28,676 nucleotides of DNA from Emiliania huxleyi CCMP1516 (Eukaryota > Haptophyta > Isochrysidales > Noelaerhabdaceae): assembly GCF_000372725.1 (NCBI RefSeq), contig NW_005198972.1, positions 21,289-49,964 of the forward strand. The letters are read 5' to 3'. How positions within the stretch are numbered: the stretch's first letter is position 1; the number at the start of each line of letters is the position of its first letter. The translations under genes and the position numbers were made by a program. Under the pieces are notes generated by a model. The model was not told the origin of the DNA and made no database searches. It saw only the letters and a list, made by a program, of their open reading frames with translations. Shown here one piece after another: positions 1 to 8,222 of this stretch.

Positions 1-2
1 AA

Positions 3-293
3 CACTTCAAGCAGCTCTTTGCCATGCACGGCAACTACGACTTTGCCGAGGGCGGCGGGGAGGAGGAGGCAGAGGCGGAGCAGGCGGCCCAGGCGCCACC
101 GGGCGGGGGCGGGGGCGAGGGCCGGGCGACCGCGCCAACGACGCAAGCAGTGGCAGCGGCAGCGCCGGCGGCAGAGGCGGCGGCTGAGGCGGTGGCAGAG
201 GCGGCGGTGCCGGAGGAGGAGCCGGAGGAGCCGACGTGCCGGAGCCGTCTCCCGGCGAGCAGGCGAGGCTGGCGCGTCCTCGACACGCCTTGA
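3..293 (+). CDS. C-terminal part of an acidic, low-complexity protein (truncated by window edge)
   Basis: An open frame enters from the window edge, reads HFKQLFAMHGNYDFAEGG, and continues into a Glu/Ala/Gly-rich tail ending at a stop at 291-293. The family is not recognisable. The first 14 residues look like the end of a folded domain and the rest like a disordered acidic tail. The coactosin-like gene downstream also ends with a GYDF-type motif and acidic residues, so this could be the end of a related ADF-H domain or an upstream exon of the same gene. That is inference only. The strong compositional bias opens several frames here, so the frame choice rests mainly on the non-repetitive first residues. 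Confidence 0.3.
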   Translation, partial: HFKQLFAMHGNYDFAEGGGEEEAEAEQAAQAPPGGGGGEGRATAPTTQAVAAAAPAAEAAAEAVAEAAVPEEEPEEPTCRSRLPASRRGWRVLDTP

Positions 294-425
294 GTTGCGT
301 CCATAGGCACTATGTCTACGGCGAGCTGCGCATCCCCTTCGAAGCGGAGGTCGGCCATCTGCCCGCTCTGTGTGTGGCTCGAGTTCTGTCTCACTCCAGC
401 GGCGGCTGGTTGGTAGGACGGGTGG

Positions 426-878
426 ATGCGCGTTCGTGAGACGTCGCTGCCGCAAAATTGGCTGCTGCTGAGCTACTCGCGGGCCGACCCCGACTTGGTC
501 GAGATTGTCGGCGAGGGAGACGACGGCCTCGCCGCGCTGCGCGCCGCTGCTTGCGACTCCGGCCGCGTCTACTGGGCCTTCTTCCTGGTCGTGGGCGTCG
601 ACACCCGCCGCGGCGTCGTCTCGCGCCGGCCAAAGTACGTATTTGCGACGGTGGGCGGGGCGGAGGTGGACGTGCGCACGCGGACGCGGGCGCTGCTGCA
701 CACGGGTGCGGTCGGCGCGGTGCTGCAGGAGGCACACCTCCACTGCGAGGTGGAGTCGGCGGAGGAGCTCAGTGACGCAGCCGTGGCGGCCCGGCTGGCG
801 CAGATAGGGGGCGCGCACCGGCCAAACGGCTACGACTTCGGCGACGGCGGCGGGGCGGTTCGGGTGGAGGAGGAGTGA
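426..878 (+). CDS. Coactosin-like ADF-homology (cofilin/coactosin) protein
   Basis: Predicted actin-binding protein of the ADF-H fold, 150 aa, close to the usual coactosin length (about 140 aa). Visible landmarks in order: NWLLLSYSRADPDLVEIVGEG (beta strands, residues ~11-31), then VYWAFFLVVGVDTRRGVVSRRPKYVFATVGG (~49-79), which aligns with the coactosin SKRSKFALITWIG core, then a long helix RTRTRALLHTGAVGAVLQEAH. It ends LAQIGGAHRPNGYDFG, like the family's KKAGGANYD ending, plus an acidic tail. Coactosins bind F-actin and antagonise capping in the cytoplasm. The ATG at 426 is the first in frame, but the N-terminal helix of the family is short or missing, so an upstream exon ending near 395-425 is possible. 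The stop region is tandemly repeated just downstream (861-878 and 883-900). Confidence 0.6.
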   Translation: MRVRETSLPQNWLLLSYSRADPDLVEIVGEGDDGLAALRAAACDSGRVYWAFFLVVGVDTRRGVVSRRPKYVFATVGGAEVDVRTRTRALLHTGAVGAVLQEAHLHCEVESAEELSDAAVAARLAQIGGAHRPNGYDFGDGGGAVRVEEE

Positions 879-1263
879 AGGTCGGGTGGAGGAGGAGTGA
901 GGAGCGGCGTGCTCGTCGAGCGTGCTCGTAAGAGAGCCACGGCAGAGGCGGCGGCGGGGGCACTACGGAAGAGGTTCTCGTTGGGCGTGCCCAAGCTGCG
1001 CAGCGCGGAGGTGGTCGGTCCTGTTGTGAGAGTGCTCTCATGTGCCGCACGAGCCGCGATAGTGCCGAGATACCGGCGGCGCCCGCATGGGGCCACGGCG
1101 TCGCTCGAGTGCGCCTGAGAGAAGCGAGAGGGTGCTTTATGTTGTGCGCCCCCCGGCGGTTCCGGTTTGCCGGGTGTGCCGGGTGGTGGCGCGGCTGCCG
1201 GTTCGGGATGCGGCTTGTTTGAGGGTTCTCAAAAACAAAACACATCCCGCGAGCCACTGGTCG
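879..1263. other. Convergent intergenic spacer
   Basis: Spacer between the 3' ends of the coactosin-like and Mis18-like genes. It starts with a second copy (883-900) of the 18 bases at 861-878, period 22. No convincing gene was found; the short open frames lack family features. It probably holds both 3' UTRs. Confidence 0.5.
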
Positions 1264-1941
1264 CTACCCGCAGCGAGCGCGCTTGTCCTCGCGCCCGTCT
1301 TCCAGGGCTTGTAGCCGCGCCTCTAGTGCGAGGAGGGACGTCGTCAAGTCCTTGATGCGCGCGCGCGCCGCGTCGTCCCGGCCGCCGCTGCCGCCACCGC
1401 CGCCGCCACTCGGCATGCAGGCGGCCTCGATGGCCTTCACCCTCGCCGCGAGTGCGACCAGCTCGGCCCCCGTGTCGGGGCTGCAGCGCGTCTCCTGCCA
1501 CCGCGCGTCCTCAGGAGCGCCGACGGCCTGGGCGGCCTGCAATCCGTCCGACGAGAGGCCAAGCGCGTGGTTGTGATGCAGCCCGGCCGTCCCGAGCGCG
1601 TACGCGGCGAGGGCGTCGCGGCGCAGCGCGTAGCGAGGCGCGAGCTGACGCCAGACGACCTGCTCTGCCAGCGCGGCCGGGACTGCGGCGGGGGCAGTGG
1701 AGTACTGGCATCCGAGCGGCGCACTGCAGGCGTCGCAGGTGATGCAATCCGCCGGGAATTCCGAACCCTGGAGCGCGCTGTTTGAGCCGCTGTCCGCAGG
1801 AGGGCTGACGGTCACCCCGAGAACGGCGTCTACAATGAGCGCATCGAGCGCCTCGACGGTGCAGACGAGCTGGTTCGAGTCAGTGATAACCGTGCGGCAC
1901 GACGCGCACTGGAAGACGAGCGGGCTGTCGATCTCACCCAT
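1264..1941 (-). CDS. Mis18/yippee-type zinc-binding protein with C-terminal coiled coil
   Basis: A 225-aa protein beginning MGEIDSPLVFQCASCRTVI. The Mis18/yippee fold is suggested by two CxxC zinc ligands: CASC near residue 12 directly after a VFQ strand, and CDAC near residue 66 followed by PLGCQYSTAP. The spacing fits the beta-tent domain of Mis18 proteins, which load CENP-A chromatin at centromeres, and of yippee proteins. The C-terminus (ARIKDLTTSLLALEARLQAL, ~195-215) is predicted to be a coiled coil, as in Mis18 alpha/beta, which favours Mis18 over plain yippee. A Gly-rich linker precedes it. The start was chosen because upstream in-frame sequence is low-complexity and the family begins close to the first CxxC. 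The gene is convergent with the coactosin-like gene. Confidence 0.55.
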   Translation of the reverse strand: MGEIDSPLVFQCASCRTVITDSNQLVCTVEALDALIVDAVLGVTVSPPADSGSNSALQGSEFPADCITCDACSAPLGCQYSTAPAAVPAALAEQVVWRQLAPRYALRRDALAAYALGTAGLHHNHALGLSSDGLQAAQAVGAPEDARWQETRCSPDTGAELVALAARVKAIEAACMPSGGGGGGSGGRDDAARARIKDLTTSLLALEARLQALEDGREDKRARCG

Positions 1942-2350
1942 CGATGCTTTGAAATCTCGATGCTCTAGAACTGCGCTGCTCACCCAGCGCAACACCAAGC
2001 AAGCGCCTCCCTCCCCGCCACCACCCTTGCCCTCGCCGGCCTGCCGCCTTCCGGAAAGAAAGAATTTTTGGTGCCCGCTTACATCTATGGAATTGTGCTC
2101 CTCCGGGGGTCGCCCGTCCCCTGGGGATTCTCGACGGCCGCCGCTCCGTCGCTCGTCAGACAAGTATCCGGGCGCTGTGACTGAAGGTGGGTGGGTGAGC
2201 AGGAAGGTGGCAGGCAAGCCGCAAGTGTGAGTGAGTGGGGAAGAGGGGTGGCCCCTGGCCTTCGGAGGCCGCCGGCCAACGCAGCCGCCTCCGCCACGCT
2301 CGCAGCGGAGCCGCCGCCTTGCGCCTCTGTCGGAGCGGCGGCCGCCTCCG
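1942..2350. other. Spacer between two minus-strand genes
   Basis: Upstream region of the Mis18-like gene and downstream region of the membrane-protein gene, both on the minus strand. In-frame extension of the Mis18-like frame up to 2217 is open but low-complexity, so it is treated as 5' UTR. No other feature seen. Confidence 0.4.
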
Positions 2351-3279
2351 CTAGTTCATCCCGCCGCCAAACCCGCCGACCGAGTTCTCGTACTCTGGGT
2401 GCTCGCCCCATTTCGACGGAAACCACAAAACGTTGCCGAGGGTGCCTACGCGCACCGCGAGGAGGGGTGAGGGAGGGAGGTGTGGGAGGTGGGACGCCGC
2501 CACCGCTCGTTCTGGCGGGCGCCGATCACGTAGCAGACCGCCAGGGCCCCGTTGTAGCCGCACCAAAAGGTGTTGAGTCGCACCTGGGTTTGACGGGAGG
2601 GGAGGGGAGGGGAGCGGACGCAGTCCGGGCGGTGCGAGGTGTGGGCCGCAGGCCGCGGGCGCGCGGCGCGCGTCAAAGCCGTAGACGTCGGCATGCAGGA
2701 CGTGAAAGAAGCAGAGCATGAAGGCAGCGGCGTGGTAGAAGGCGAAGGCCAGGTAGATCCAGCCCGAGTTGCCGACCGGACTCACCGCAGCCGCCAGCGC
2801 CATCAAGCCTATCACGAAGACGAGGCCAGCGCACACCCAGAGCAGCAGCACGAGCTGCTTCGCCGCGTCGCTCATCAGCTCTGGCTGCTTCGCCGGCACG
2901 TACCTGCGGCCGCGGCGCCCCGAGGGCCACACGCGTCAGCAGCCACTCTCCGAAGCCGGGCGCGAGGCGTGTCAAAGCGTCTAGGGGCTTGTGCGGCGGC
3001 GGCGAGCGCGCGCCATCTTCGCAGCAGCACTCCTGCGTGCCGACGGGTGGATCGCGGTGAGCCGCACGCGCCGACTCTCCCCACCAGCCACAGCCGGCCC
3101 CGCCGCCCACCCCGCGCCGAAGGTGATTGCGAGTGCGCGCGCACTCCGCCCTCGCGCCCGTGTGGAGGCGGCGGGCGTGGGATCGCTGTGTGGAGACTGC
3201 GCGCGACCCACTCGCACCTGGGTAGAGCAGCACCGGGATGGGCATCCCGAGGTTGACTGCAGCATCGAGCCAGAAGAGT
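2351..3279 (-). CDS. Multi-exon polytopic membrane protein, unknown family
   Basis: Reassembled on the minus strand from four blocks. Block 1 (3279-3218) reads LFWLDAAVNLGMPIPVLLYP. Block 2 (about 2932-2672) contains MSDAAKQLVLLLWVCAG, a long hydrophobic helix, and GWIYLAFAFYHAAAFMLCFF. Block 3 is 2583-2523 (VRLNTFWCGYNGALAVCYVI). Block 4 is 2445-2351 (TLGNVLWFPSKWGEHPEY, ending GGFGGGMN). About four membrane spans result. Borders between blocks 2/3 and 3/4 fit GC-AG introns (GAC|GCGC...CCCAG|GTG and ATCG|GCGC...CGTAG|GC); the donor after block 1 is CCCAG|GTGCGAG. The splice phases agree for blocks 2-4. The join of block 1 to block 2 and the true start are not resolved: if block 1 is not included, the ATG of MSDAAKQ is the likely start. 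Family not recognised. Confidence 0.45.
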
Positions 3280-3543
3280 CTACGGGCCACACCGAAGGAG
3301 GCGTGTGTGGGGAGTGGCAGTGCGGCCAGCGCGCCGCTGCGATCGGTGCGATCGGCTTGCAGGCAGGGGCGCGGACGCACATCCGCCACGAGAGCTGCTC
3401 CTGCATCGCCGATGGCCGAAGCGACGGCGTGGACTGTAATGCGGGGCGCTGACGAATGCAGCGGCCGGAGCACAAGGGCGGCGCACTGTTTTTTTTTCGC
3501 TAAGCGCGCTTGGCTTGGCTATCGACGGGCTCACTTTTGCTCG

Positions 3544-3786
3544 ATGCCGTGCGCCGAGCGGCGCTTCAAGGCGGCGCTGGTCTCGAGGGACCACGGCGAC
3601 AGCGCGCACGTGGCGAAGCCGGGCGAGGCGCAGCACGCAGGGCCTGCCTGCTCGCCGGCAAGCAAGACCTACTGCCGCTGCCCTGGCATGTCGGCAAACG
3701 CTGCAGCAGTCAAGGCGCTGCGCAAGGCGCGCGAGGAGACGCCGGAAGAGGAGGTGTGGGAAGGGCTGCGGCTCTCAATCTCCTAA
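3544..3786 (+). CDS. Small hypothetical ORF
   Basis: An 80-aa frame starting MPCAERRFKAALVSRDHGDS and ending ALRKAREETPEEEVWEGLRL. It has a Lys/Arg/Glu-rich C-terminal helix and no recognisable domain. It lies just upstream of the frameshifted gene at 3867 and could be an upstream part of it, separated by a CA-rich stretch at 3822-3840. The evidence is only that the ORF is open and not strongly low-complexity. Confidence 0.22.
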   Translation: MPCAERRFKAALVSRDHGDSAHVAKPGEAQHAGPACSPASKTYCRCPGMSANAAAVKALRKAREETPEEEVWEGLRLSIS

Positions 3787-3866
3787 TCCAAAACTCACAC
3801 AATGCAGTTTGCGCTGTGCCTGTGACACACACACACACAACAACAAACGCCCGCGACAAAAACAAG

Positions 3867-5020
3867 TACCACACCGTCCGCGGCGGCTACCTGACTGAGT
3901 TCTACCCCAAGAGCGTCCCGCTCCCCGAGCCCGAGTCCCTTCCAGCTACCGACGCGATTCTCAATGGCACTTGCAAATCCACGTACCCGCGGCCGCGGGC
4001 GCTCGCTGCCATCAAGAATCACAAGGACTGGTACGCGCACCAGGAGCTCGTCAAGGCGCGGGATGTGCACGTGTCAAGAACAACCCGTCCCTCGGAGACA
4101 GCGCCGTCAACAACCGCGAAGCCGCGCGCTTCGTCTCCGCCTCAACGCCTTTCGCCGGCAAGGCCTTCGATGTCCGTGTCGACGGTACGTACGCCACCGC
4201 CCTCTCCTCCGACACCCTCCAGGACGAGCTGCAGCGGAAGCTCGGCCTTTGGCTCTCCGCGGCGCTTCCCACCCTTCGGGTCGCGCTCGAGCGGGGCATG
4301 CCAGTCGATTTCTTCGGCGACTACCTTTACAACAAGGCCCACCACCGGCGGCCCCACGACGGCGTCCTCGCCGCCTGGGCGGACGCGATGCGCGCCCCGG
4401 CCAACGCGCCGGTCGTGCACGGCGACAAGGAGAAACCAGAGCTCACCCGGCAGGACAACGAGGGGTACAAGACTGTGACCTCGCAGAACCCCATGCGGGA
4501 CCGGGGGGGTGCGATGAAGTGAATGAAATCAAGCTCTGGACGCCCCTCCTCAAGACCTCCTCGCCGGGCGTTGGCAACGCCTCGAGTGGCGGCACGCCCG
4601 CCTCCGTTGGCCACTCCTACGCCTTCGGCCACACCGAAGAGAAGGCCCGCCGCCTAAACATGGGCTGCAAGGCGCGCGGGCAGCCCGGCCAACCCTTCTC
4701 CCACAAGACCGGCCACGGCTACGTCAAGGCGCATCGCGGTTTCTACCACGACGCGATCTTTGTCAAGCGCAACAACTTCAACCTGCTGCTCCACGAGACG
4801 TTCGGCGGCGGCTACTCGCCCACCGCTGTTCTCAAGCTGCGCCGCCTCGCGCGCAAAGTCGTGCGCGGCAGCGTTGACCGCACGCCACGGCCTACTCGCC
4901 CAAGTACTCGCTCTCTTTTATGTCCCACCATGCAGAGCGCATCTCTCTCTCTGTTGTGCGAGGCGTGAACCGCGCCATTCGCTCTCACCTGGCAACCCTG
5001 TCTGCACGCCTCGCGCGAGC
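3867..5020 (+). pseudogene. Frameshifted gene of unknown function, present as a partial second copy at 15168
   Basis: Coding-like sequence runs through three frames. Frame 1 (3867-4068) reads YHTVRGGYLTEFYPKSVPLP to KDWYAHQELVKARDVH. Frame 2 (4070-4522) has GMPVDFFGDYLYNKAHHRRP. Frame 3 (from ~4510) has NEIKLWTPLLKTSSPG, then HGYVKAHRGFYHDAIFVKRN and LLLHETFGGGYSPTAVLKLR. The switches fall at GTGT near 4071, at a run of seven G near 4504, and at a 4-bp insertion (CACG) near 4884 that is absent from the second copy. The family is not recognised. The combination of several indels and a partial duplicate suggests a decayed repeated gene, though the G7 run could be a sequencing error. The neighbourhood (tandem duplications, recombinase fragment) is mobile-element debris, so an element-encoded protein is a reasonable guess. 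Confidence 0.45.
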
Positions 5021-5097
5021 GTGAACAGGGCTCCAGGCCCCCCCCAAATGACGTGTGAGTGTTAGAGTTGTTTGGACTTTGGTATTGCTAAAAATCT
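4737..5097 (+). repeat. Direct repeat copy 1 (3' part of the frameshifted gene plus downstream)
   Basis: Closely similar to 15168-15520, same orientation. The match starts at the codons for FYHDAIFVKRNNFNLL and runs past the gene's end to GTTAGAGTTG...GGTATTGCTAAAAATCTC. Differences include a 4-bp insertion here near 4884, a 4-bp insertion in the other copy near 15399 (GTGAATGAACC), and about 7 extra bases here near 5070. Confidence 0.8.
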
Positions 5098-5255
5098 CTC
5101 TCACACACACACAGTTTGGGCTGGATTGTCGTAGACGTTTTTCCAACGTGCTCACGGGTCACGGCTACGGCTTGATTGAGCTTTGCTTGTGATTGAGCTT
5201 TTCCCAATTTAGGTGTGGGTGGCGGACCGGTGGTGGGGGCCGGGGGGATGGTGTC

Positions 5256-5417
5256 GAGCCTGTCGAGGACTGGGGCTCCACTCGAGGTCATGTTCATAGA
5301 TTCCAAAGCATTGTTAATAGCAAAGGGGGGAAAAGGTACCCTCGACCCTCACGCCTGCAACCCTCGCGCGACAGCACACCACTGCTCCGCACGAGACACC
5401 GTTGCAGGACCAACCCC
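5256..5417 (+). repeat. Direct duplication, block A copy 1
   Basis: This 162-bp block recurs at 5705-5866, to my reading identically. It starts GAGCCTGTCGAGGACTGGGG and ends GCAGGACCAACCCC. Confidence 0.85.
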
Positions 5418-5458
5418 AAAACGCGACAGCGCACACAAAATAGGGAGGGTGGGTGGGG

Positions 5459-5705
5459 AAGCAAAACAGGCCGTGTGGGGTGTGGGTGTCACGAGGACAG
5501 ACGTCCACGAAGACGGTGGACGGACGCAAACTCCTTATCCGATTCACACTCACGGCTGTCCTACTGGTCATATAGAAAGTCGGCCGTCTGCGAGCCCCCG
5601 GCTCGCCGACGGCGAGAGAGATGCCACGAGGGGTCGCGGTGGCGTCCATCGCCAGGCTCCCTAGCTCAACCGACGACCCTTCGGGATCGACGGCCGATCG
5701 TCATG
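5459..5705 (+). repeat. Direct duplication, block B copy 1
   Basis: This 247-bp block recurs at 6240-6486, essentially identically (AAGCAAAACAGGCCGTGTGG to GGCCGATCGTCATG). In the first unit, blocks A and B are 41 bp apart (5418-5458). Confidence 0.85.
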
Positions 5706-5866
5706 AGCCTGTCGAGGACTGGGGCTCCACTCGAGGTCATGTTCATAGATTCCAAAGCATTGTTAATAGCAAAGGGGGGAAAAGGTACCCTCGACCCTCA
5801 CGCCTGCAACCCTCGCGCGACAGCACACCACTGCTCCGCACGAGACACCGTTGCAGGACCAACCCC
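5705..5866 (+). repeat. Direct duplication, block A copy 2
   Basis: Second copy of block A, immediately abutting block B copy 1. The following 373 bp (5867-6239) are unrelated to the 41-bp spacer of the first unit and contain the recombinase fragment. Confidence 0.85.
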
Positions 5867-5920
5867 CATCGCCATCCATCGTAGAACATGATCTCGAGCC
5901 CTGCCCCAGCCCCTCAGCCA

Positions 5921-6238
5921 CTACACCATCATAGTCACTCGCGCGAGCCGCTCGATGCGCGAGGCGAGATCGAGGCCGGCGTAGTGCTGCTGCATCGACC
6001 TCTCTCGCTCCTGCTCGTTCCAGCCGAAGATGCAGTCGATGTCTGTGATGGTAGCGCCCGTGACATCGCTCGTGTCCCGCGCCACCTTGTCCGAGAACCG
6101 TCGGTTCGAATGGTGGGCAAACTTGACAATTGGGTTGCCCGCCTCGTCCTCCTCAATCGCAAGCTCGAGGTCCTCCTCGTCGCGCTCGCGGAGGAGCTCG
6201 TACGCGAGCTTGAGCGCTTTCGTAGAATGGCTATATGA
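5921..6238 (-). pseudogene. Tyrosine recombinase catalytic C-terminus (fragment)
   Basis: About 105 residues ending RIERLARVTMMV. Seen: an HxxR motif in AHHSNRRFSDKVARD, then GATITDIDCIFGW (a Trp at the usual His/Trp position), then ERSMQQHYAGLD with the candidate nucleophilic Tyr 13 residues after the Trp. The order H-x-x-R, W, Y matches the second half of tyrosine recombinase/integrase catalytic domains, as in Crypton or DIRS-type elements. The first catalytic Arg, the core-binding domain and a start codon are missing: upstream (higher coordinates) the frame runs into block B of the duplication. It is probably an element remnant placed inside the second duplication unit, or the last exon of a longer gene. 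Confidence 0.5.
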
Positions 6239-6239
6239 C

Positions 6240-6486
6240 AAGCAAAACAGGCCGTGTGGGGTGTGGGTGTCACGAGGACAGACGTCCACGAAGACGGTGG
6301 ACGGACGCAAACTCCTTATCCGATTCACACTCACGGCTGTCCTACTGGTCATATAGAAAGTCGGCCGTCTGCGAGCCCCCGGCTCGCCGACGGCGAGAGA
6401 GATGCCACGAGGGGTCGCGGTGGCGTCCATCGCCAGGCTCCCTAGCTCAACCGACGACCCTTCGGGATCGACGGCCGATCGTCATG
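6240..6486 (+). repeat. Direct duplication, block B copy 2
   Basis: Second copy of 5459-5705. Sequence diverges right after GATCGTCATG; here it continues GAGGCGTCGACGTAGAC. Confidence 0.85.
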
Positions 6487-6642
6487 GAGGCGTCGACGTA
6501 GACGGTTGCGGCTGGCGTAAAGTGGACGGCGTCGTTGAGGCTTGCACGACGGGGGCGGCGAGCGGCCGGGGAGTGGCGCGAGAGGGGCGGGAGGGCTTGT
6601 GGAGCAGGCGTCTCACATTCTGTCCACGCACCACGCTCGCAG

Positions 6643-6816
6643 ATGAGGCTTCGCATTCTTCTCGCCGCGTCTTTCATCGGTGGTACCGTTGGCTTCGCTT
6701 CGGCCGGGCCCGAGCCCGAGCCCGAGCTCGTCGATTGCACGTCCCTCGCCTACCACTTTGACCTGGACATCAACGACACGACGTGCGGTGTGAGGACCAA
6801 GCAGAAGGTGTCCTGA
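6643..6816 (+). pseudogene. 5' part of a secreted protein gene, cut by the element at 6850
   Basis: The ATG at 6643 opens MRLRILLAASFIGGTVGFAS, a clear signal peptide with a cleavage-like ASAG, followed by Pro-Glu repeats and ELVDCTSLAYHFDLDINDTT. The frame closes at 6816. A GT donor (GGT|GTGAGG, ~6790) could end the exon after DTTCG. The element starts 34 bp after the stop. If the proposed inversion is undone, the sequence following the element is the barrel-like fragment now on the minus strand at 13647-13177. That fragment begins TASGTKLAIDGGGLFTILS, a sensible continuation. I therefore read the two as halves of one secreted barrel protein (dirigent/allene-oxide-cyclase-like); the join is inference. 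Confidence 0.5.
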
Positions 6817-6841
6817 AGACGTCCATATGTCCCTTCACCCG

Positions 6842-6849
6842 GAGACGGC
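6842..6849 (+). repeat. Target-site 8-mer GAGACGGC (partner is at 13641-13648)
   Basis: GAGACGGC directly abuts the left terminus of element copy 1. Its exact reverse complement GCCGTCTC abuts the left terminus of copy 2 (13641-13648). It does not match copy 1's own right flank. Confidence 0.85.
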
Positions 6850-6860
6850 CTGAGCCCTGG

Positions 6861-7080
6861 TGTCGAGGTGTCGAGGCCCTGTGTCGAGGGTGTCGAGCTG
6901 CTGTCGAGGGATAGAGGTGTCGAGGCCTGTCGAGGCCTCTCGAGGCCTGTCGAGGCCTGTCGAGGCCTGTCTAGGCTGGGACCATGCTTGTCCGTGTCGA
7001 GGTGTCGAGGAGTGGTGTCGAGGGTGTCGAGGGTGTCGAGCGTGTCGAGCGTGTCGAGCGGGTGTCGAGTGTTGTCAAGG
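6861..7080 (+). repeat. Left subterminal minisatellite of copy 1
   Basis: Degenerate tandem array of GTGTCGAGG/CCTGTCGAGG units of 8-10 bp. It opens several frames that encode repetitive Arg/Cys/Gly/Val peptides; these are not genes. Confidence 0.85.
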
Positions 7081-7814
7081 TGTTTAGCGTCTAAGGTGTC
7101 GAGGTATCCAAGGTGGCAGGATGCAGTTGCAGCCCATAACAAAACTTGGGCCGCAGCTGCAAAGGCCAAATCCCTTAGTTGCAGCCTCTCAAAGTTGCAC
7201 CCCTGTTGATGTAGCACAACCTGTGAGCACAACCACAGTATACTCTGTGGACATTTGAGGACATCAAGCTCACTAGTGCCAGGAGTCATTGCCACTGCAC
7301 AAGGTGCTGTGCAGGCGCAGCACCTAAGGCTACAGCACACCCCATGCAGCAGCGTCGCCGGTGCAACTGACCACAGCGCTCATGGCACAGGCTGGTGCCA
7401 TGAGTCAGTGGACATTGCCACTGCACAAGGTGCTGTCCAAGCAGCTAACAAGGGCTACAGTACCCCATCGCAGCAGCGTCGCCGCCGCTGCCAGCGTCGC
7501 CGTTGCAGCGTCGCCAGTGCACAAAGCGCAATGGTCCAATGGACCACAGGTCCGCACTCATGGCACAAGCTCACTGGTGTGAGGATTCATTGCCACTGTA
7601 CAAGGTGCTGTGCAGCACCTTAGGGCTACCTGAGTACTGCCATGTTTGCTGCATCAACAGGGGTGCACAACTGCGCTGCAACTTGAGCTAGAACTTGAGA
7701 GGCTGCAACTCAGGGATGAAAGTACTGCCAGCCAAGTTTAATTGCTGCTGCAACCCTGATTTCTAACTCTGTGACTCCAATGGGTCTACGTCTCTGCTGT
7801 GTTAGGATCATCAG

Positions 7815-8119
7815 AGGTGTCGAGCGGTGTCGAGCGGTGTCGAGCGGTGTCGAGCGGTGTCGAGCGGTGTCGAGAGGGGTGTCGAGGGGTGTCGAGGGGT
7901 GTCGAGGTGTCGAGTTTGGCACCTTGACACGGACGAGCATGGTTTCAGCCTAGATGGTGTCGAGGGGTGTCGACTGTCGAGGGGTGTCGAGGGGTGTCGA
8001 GGGGTGTCGAGGGGTGTCGAGGGGTGTCGAGGGGTGTCGAGGGGTGTCGAGTTTGTCGAGTTGGCATGGGTTGTCGAGGTGTCGAGTCGGTGTCGAGGTT
8101 TGGTGTCGAGGTGTCGAGG
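7815..8119 (+). repeat. Right subterminal minisatellite of copy 1
   Basis: Runs of GGTGTCGAGC and then GGGGTGTCGA units (10 bp), interrupted by the inverted core at 7922-7954. The homogeneous GGGGTGTCGA run around 7977-8050 suggests recent expansion. Confidence 0.85.
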
Positions 8120-8130
8120 CCAGGGCTCAG

Positions 8131-8138
8131 GCCGAGAG
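8131..8138 (+). repeat. Target-site 8-mer GCCGAGAG (partner is at 14938-14945)
   Basis: GCCGAGAG abuts the right terminus of copy 1. Its exact reverse complement CTCTCGGC abuts the right terminus of copy 2 (14938-14945). Confidence 0.85.
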
Positions 8139-8222
8139 CATACTGAGCAGGCGCGCATGGAGGGATCTACTGGCGAGACTTGGGCGTGTCCGTGTGAGAG
8201 ATCCGCGGATCTCCAGTCTTAA

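Larger units (their letters stand above)
6850..8130 (+). mobile_element. Non-autonomous TIR DNA element with subterminal minisatellites, copy 1
   Basis: This 1281-bp element begins CTGAGCCCTGG (6850-6860) and ends with its exact inverse CCAGGGCTCAG (8120-8130). Inside each end lies a minisatellite of GTGTCGAGG-type units (6861-7080 and 7815-8119). Each minisatellite is interrupted by a ~33-bp core (6970-7002 TCTAGGCTGGGACCATGCTT..., and 7922-7954) that is inverted between the two ends, while the minisatellite units are in the same orientation. The central ~700 bp carries three copies of a CATTGCCACTGCACAAGGTG-like motif and other internal repeats. No transposase is visible. Eight-bp target duplications, seen crosswise with copy 2, fit hAT-, P- or Merlin-like transposases supplied in trans. 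The superfamily is not determined. Confidence 0.85.
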
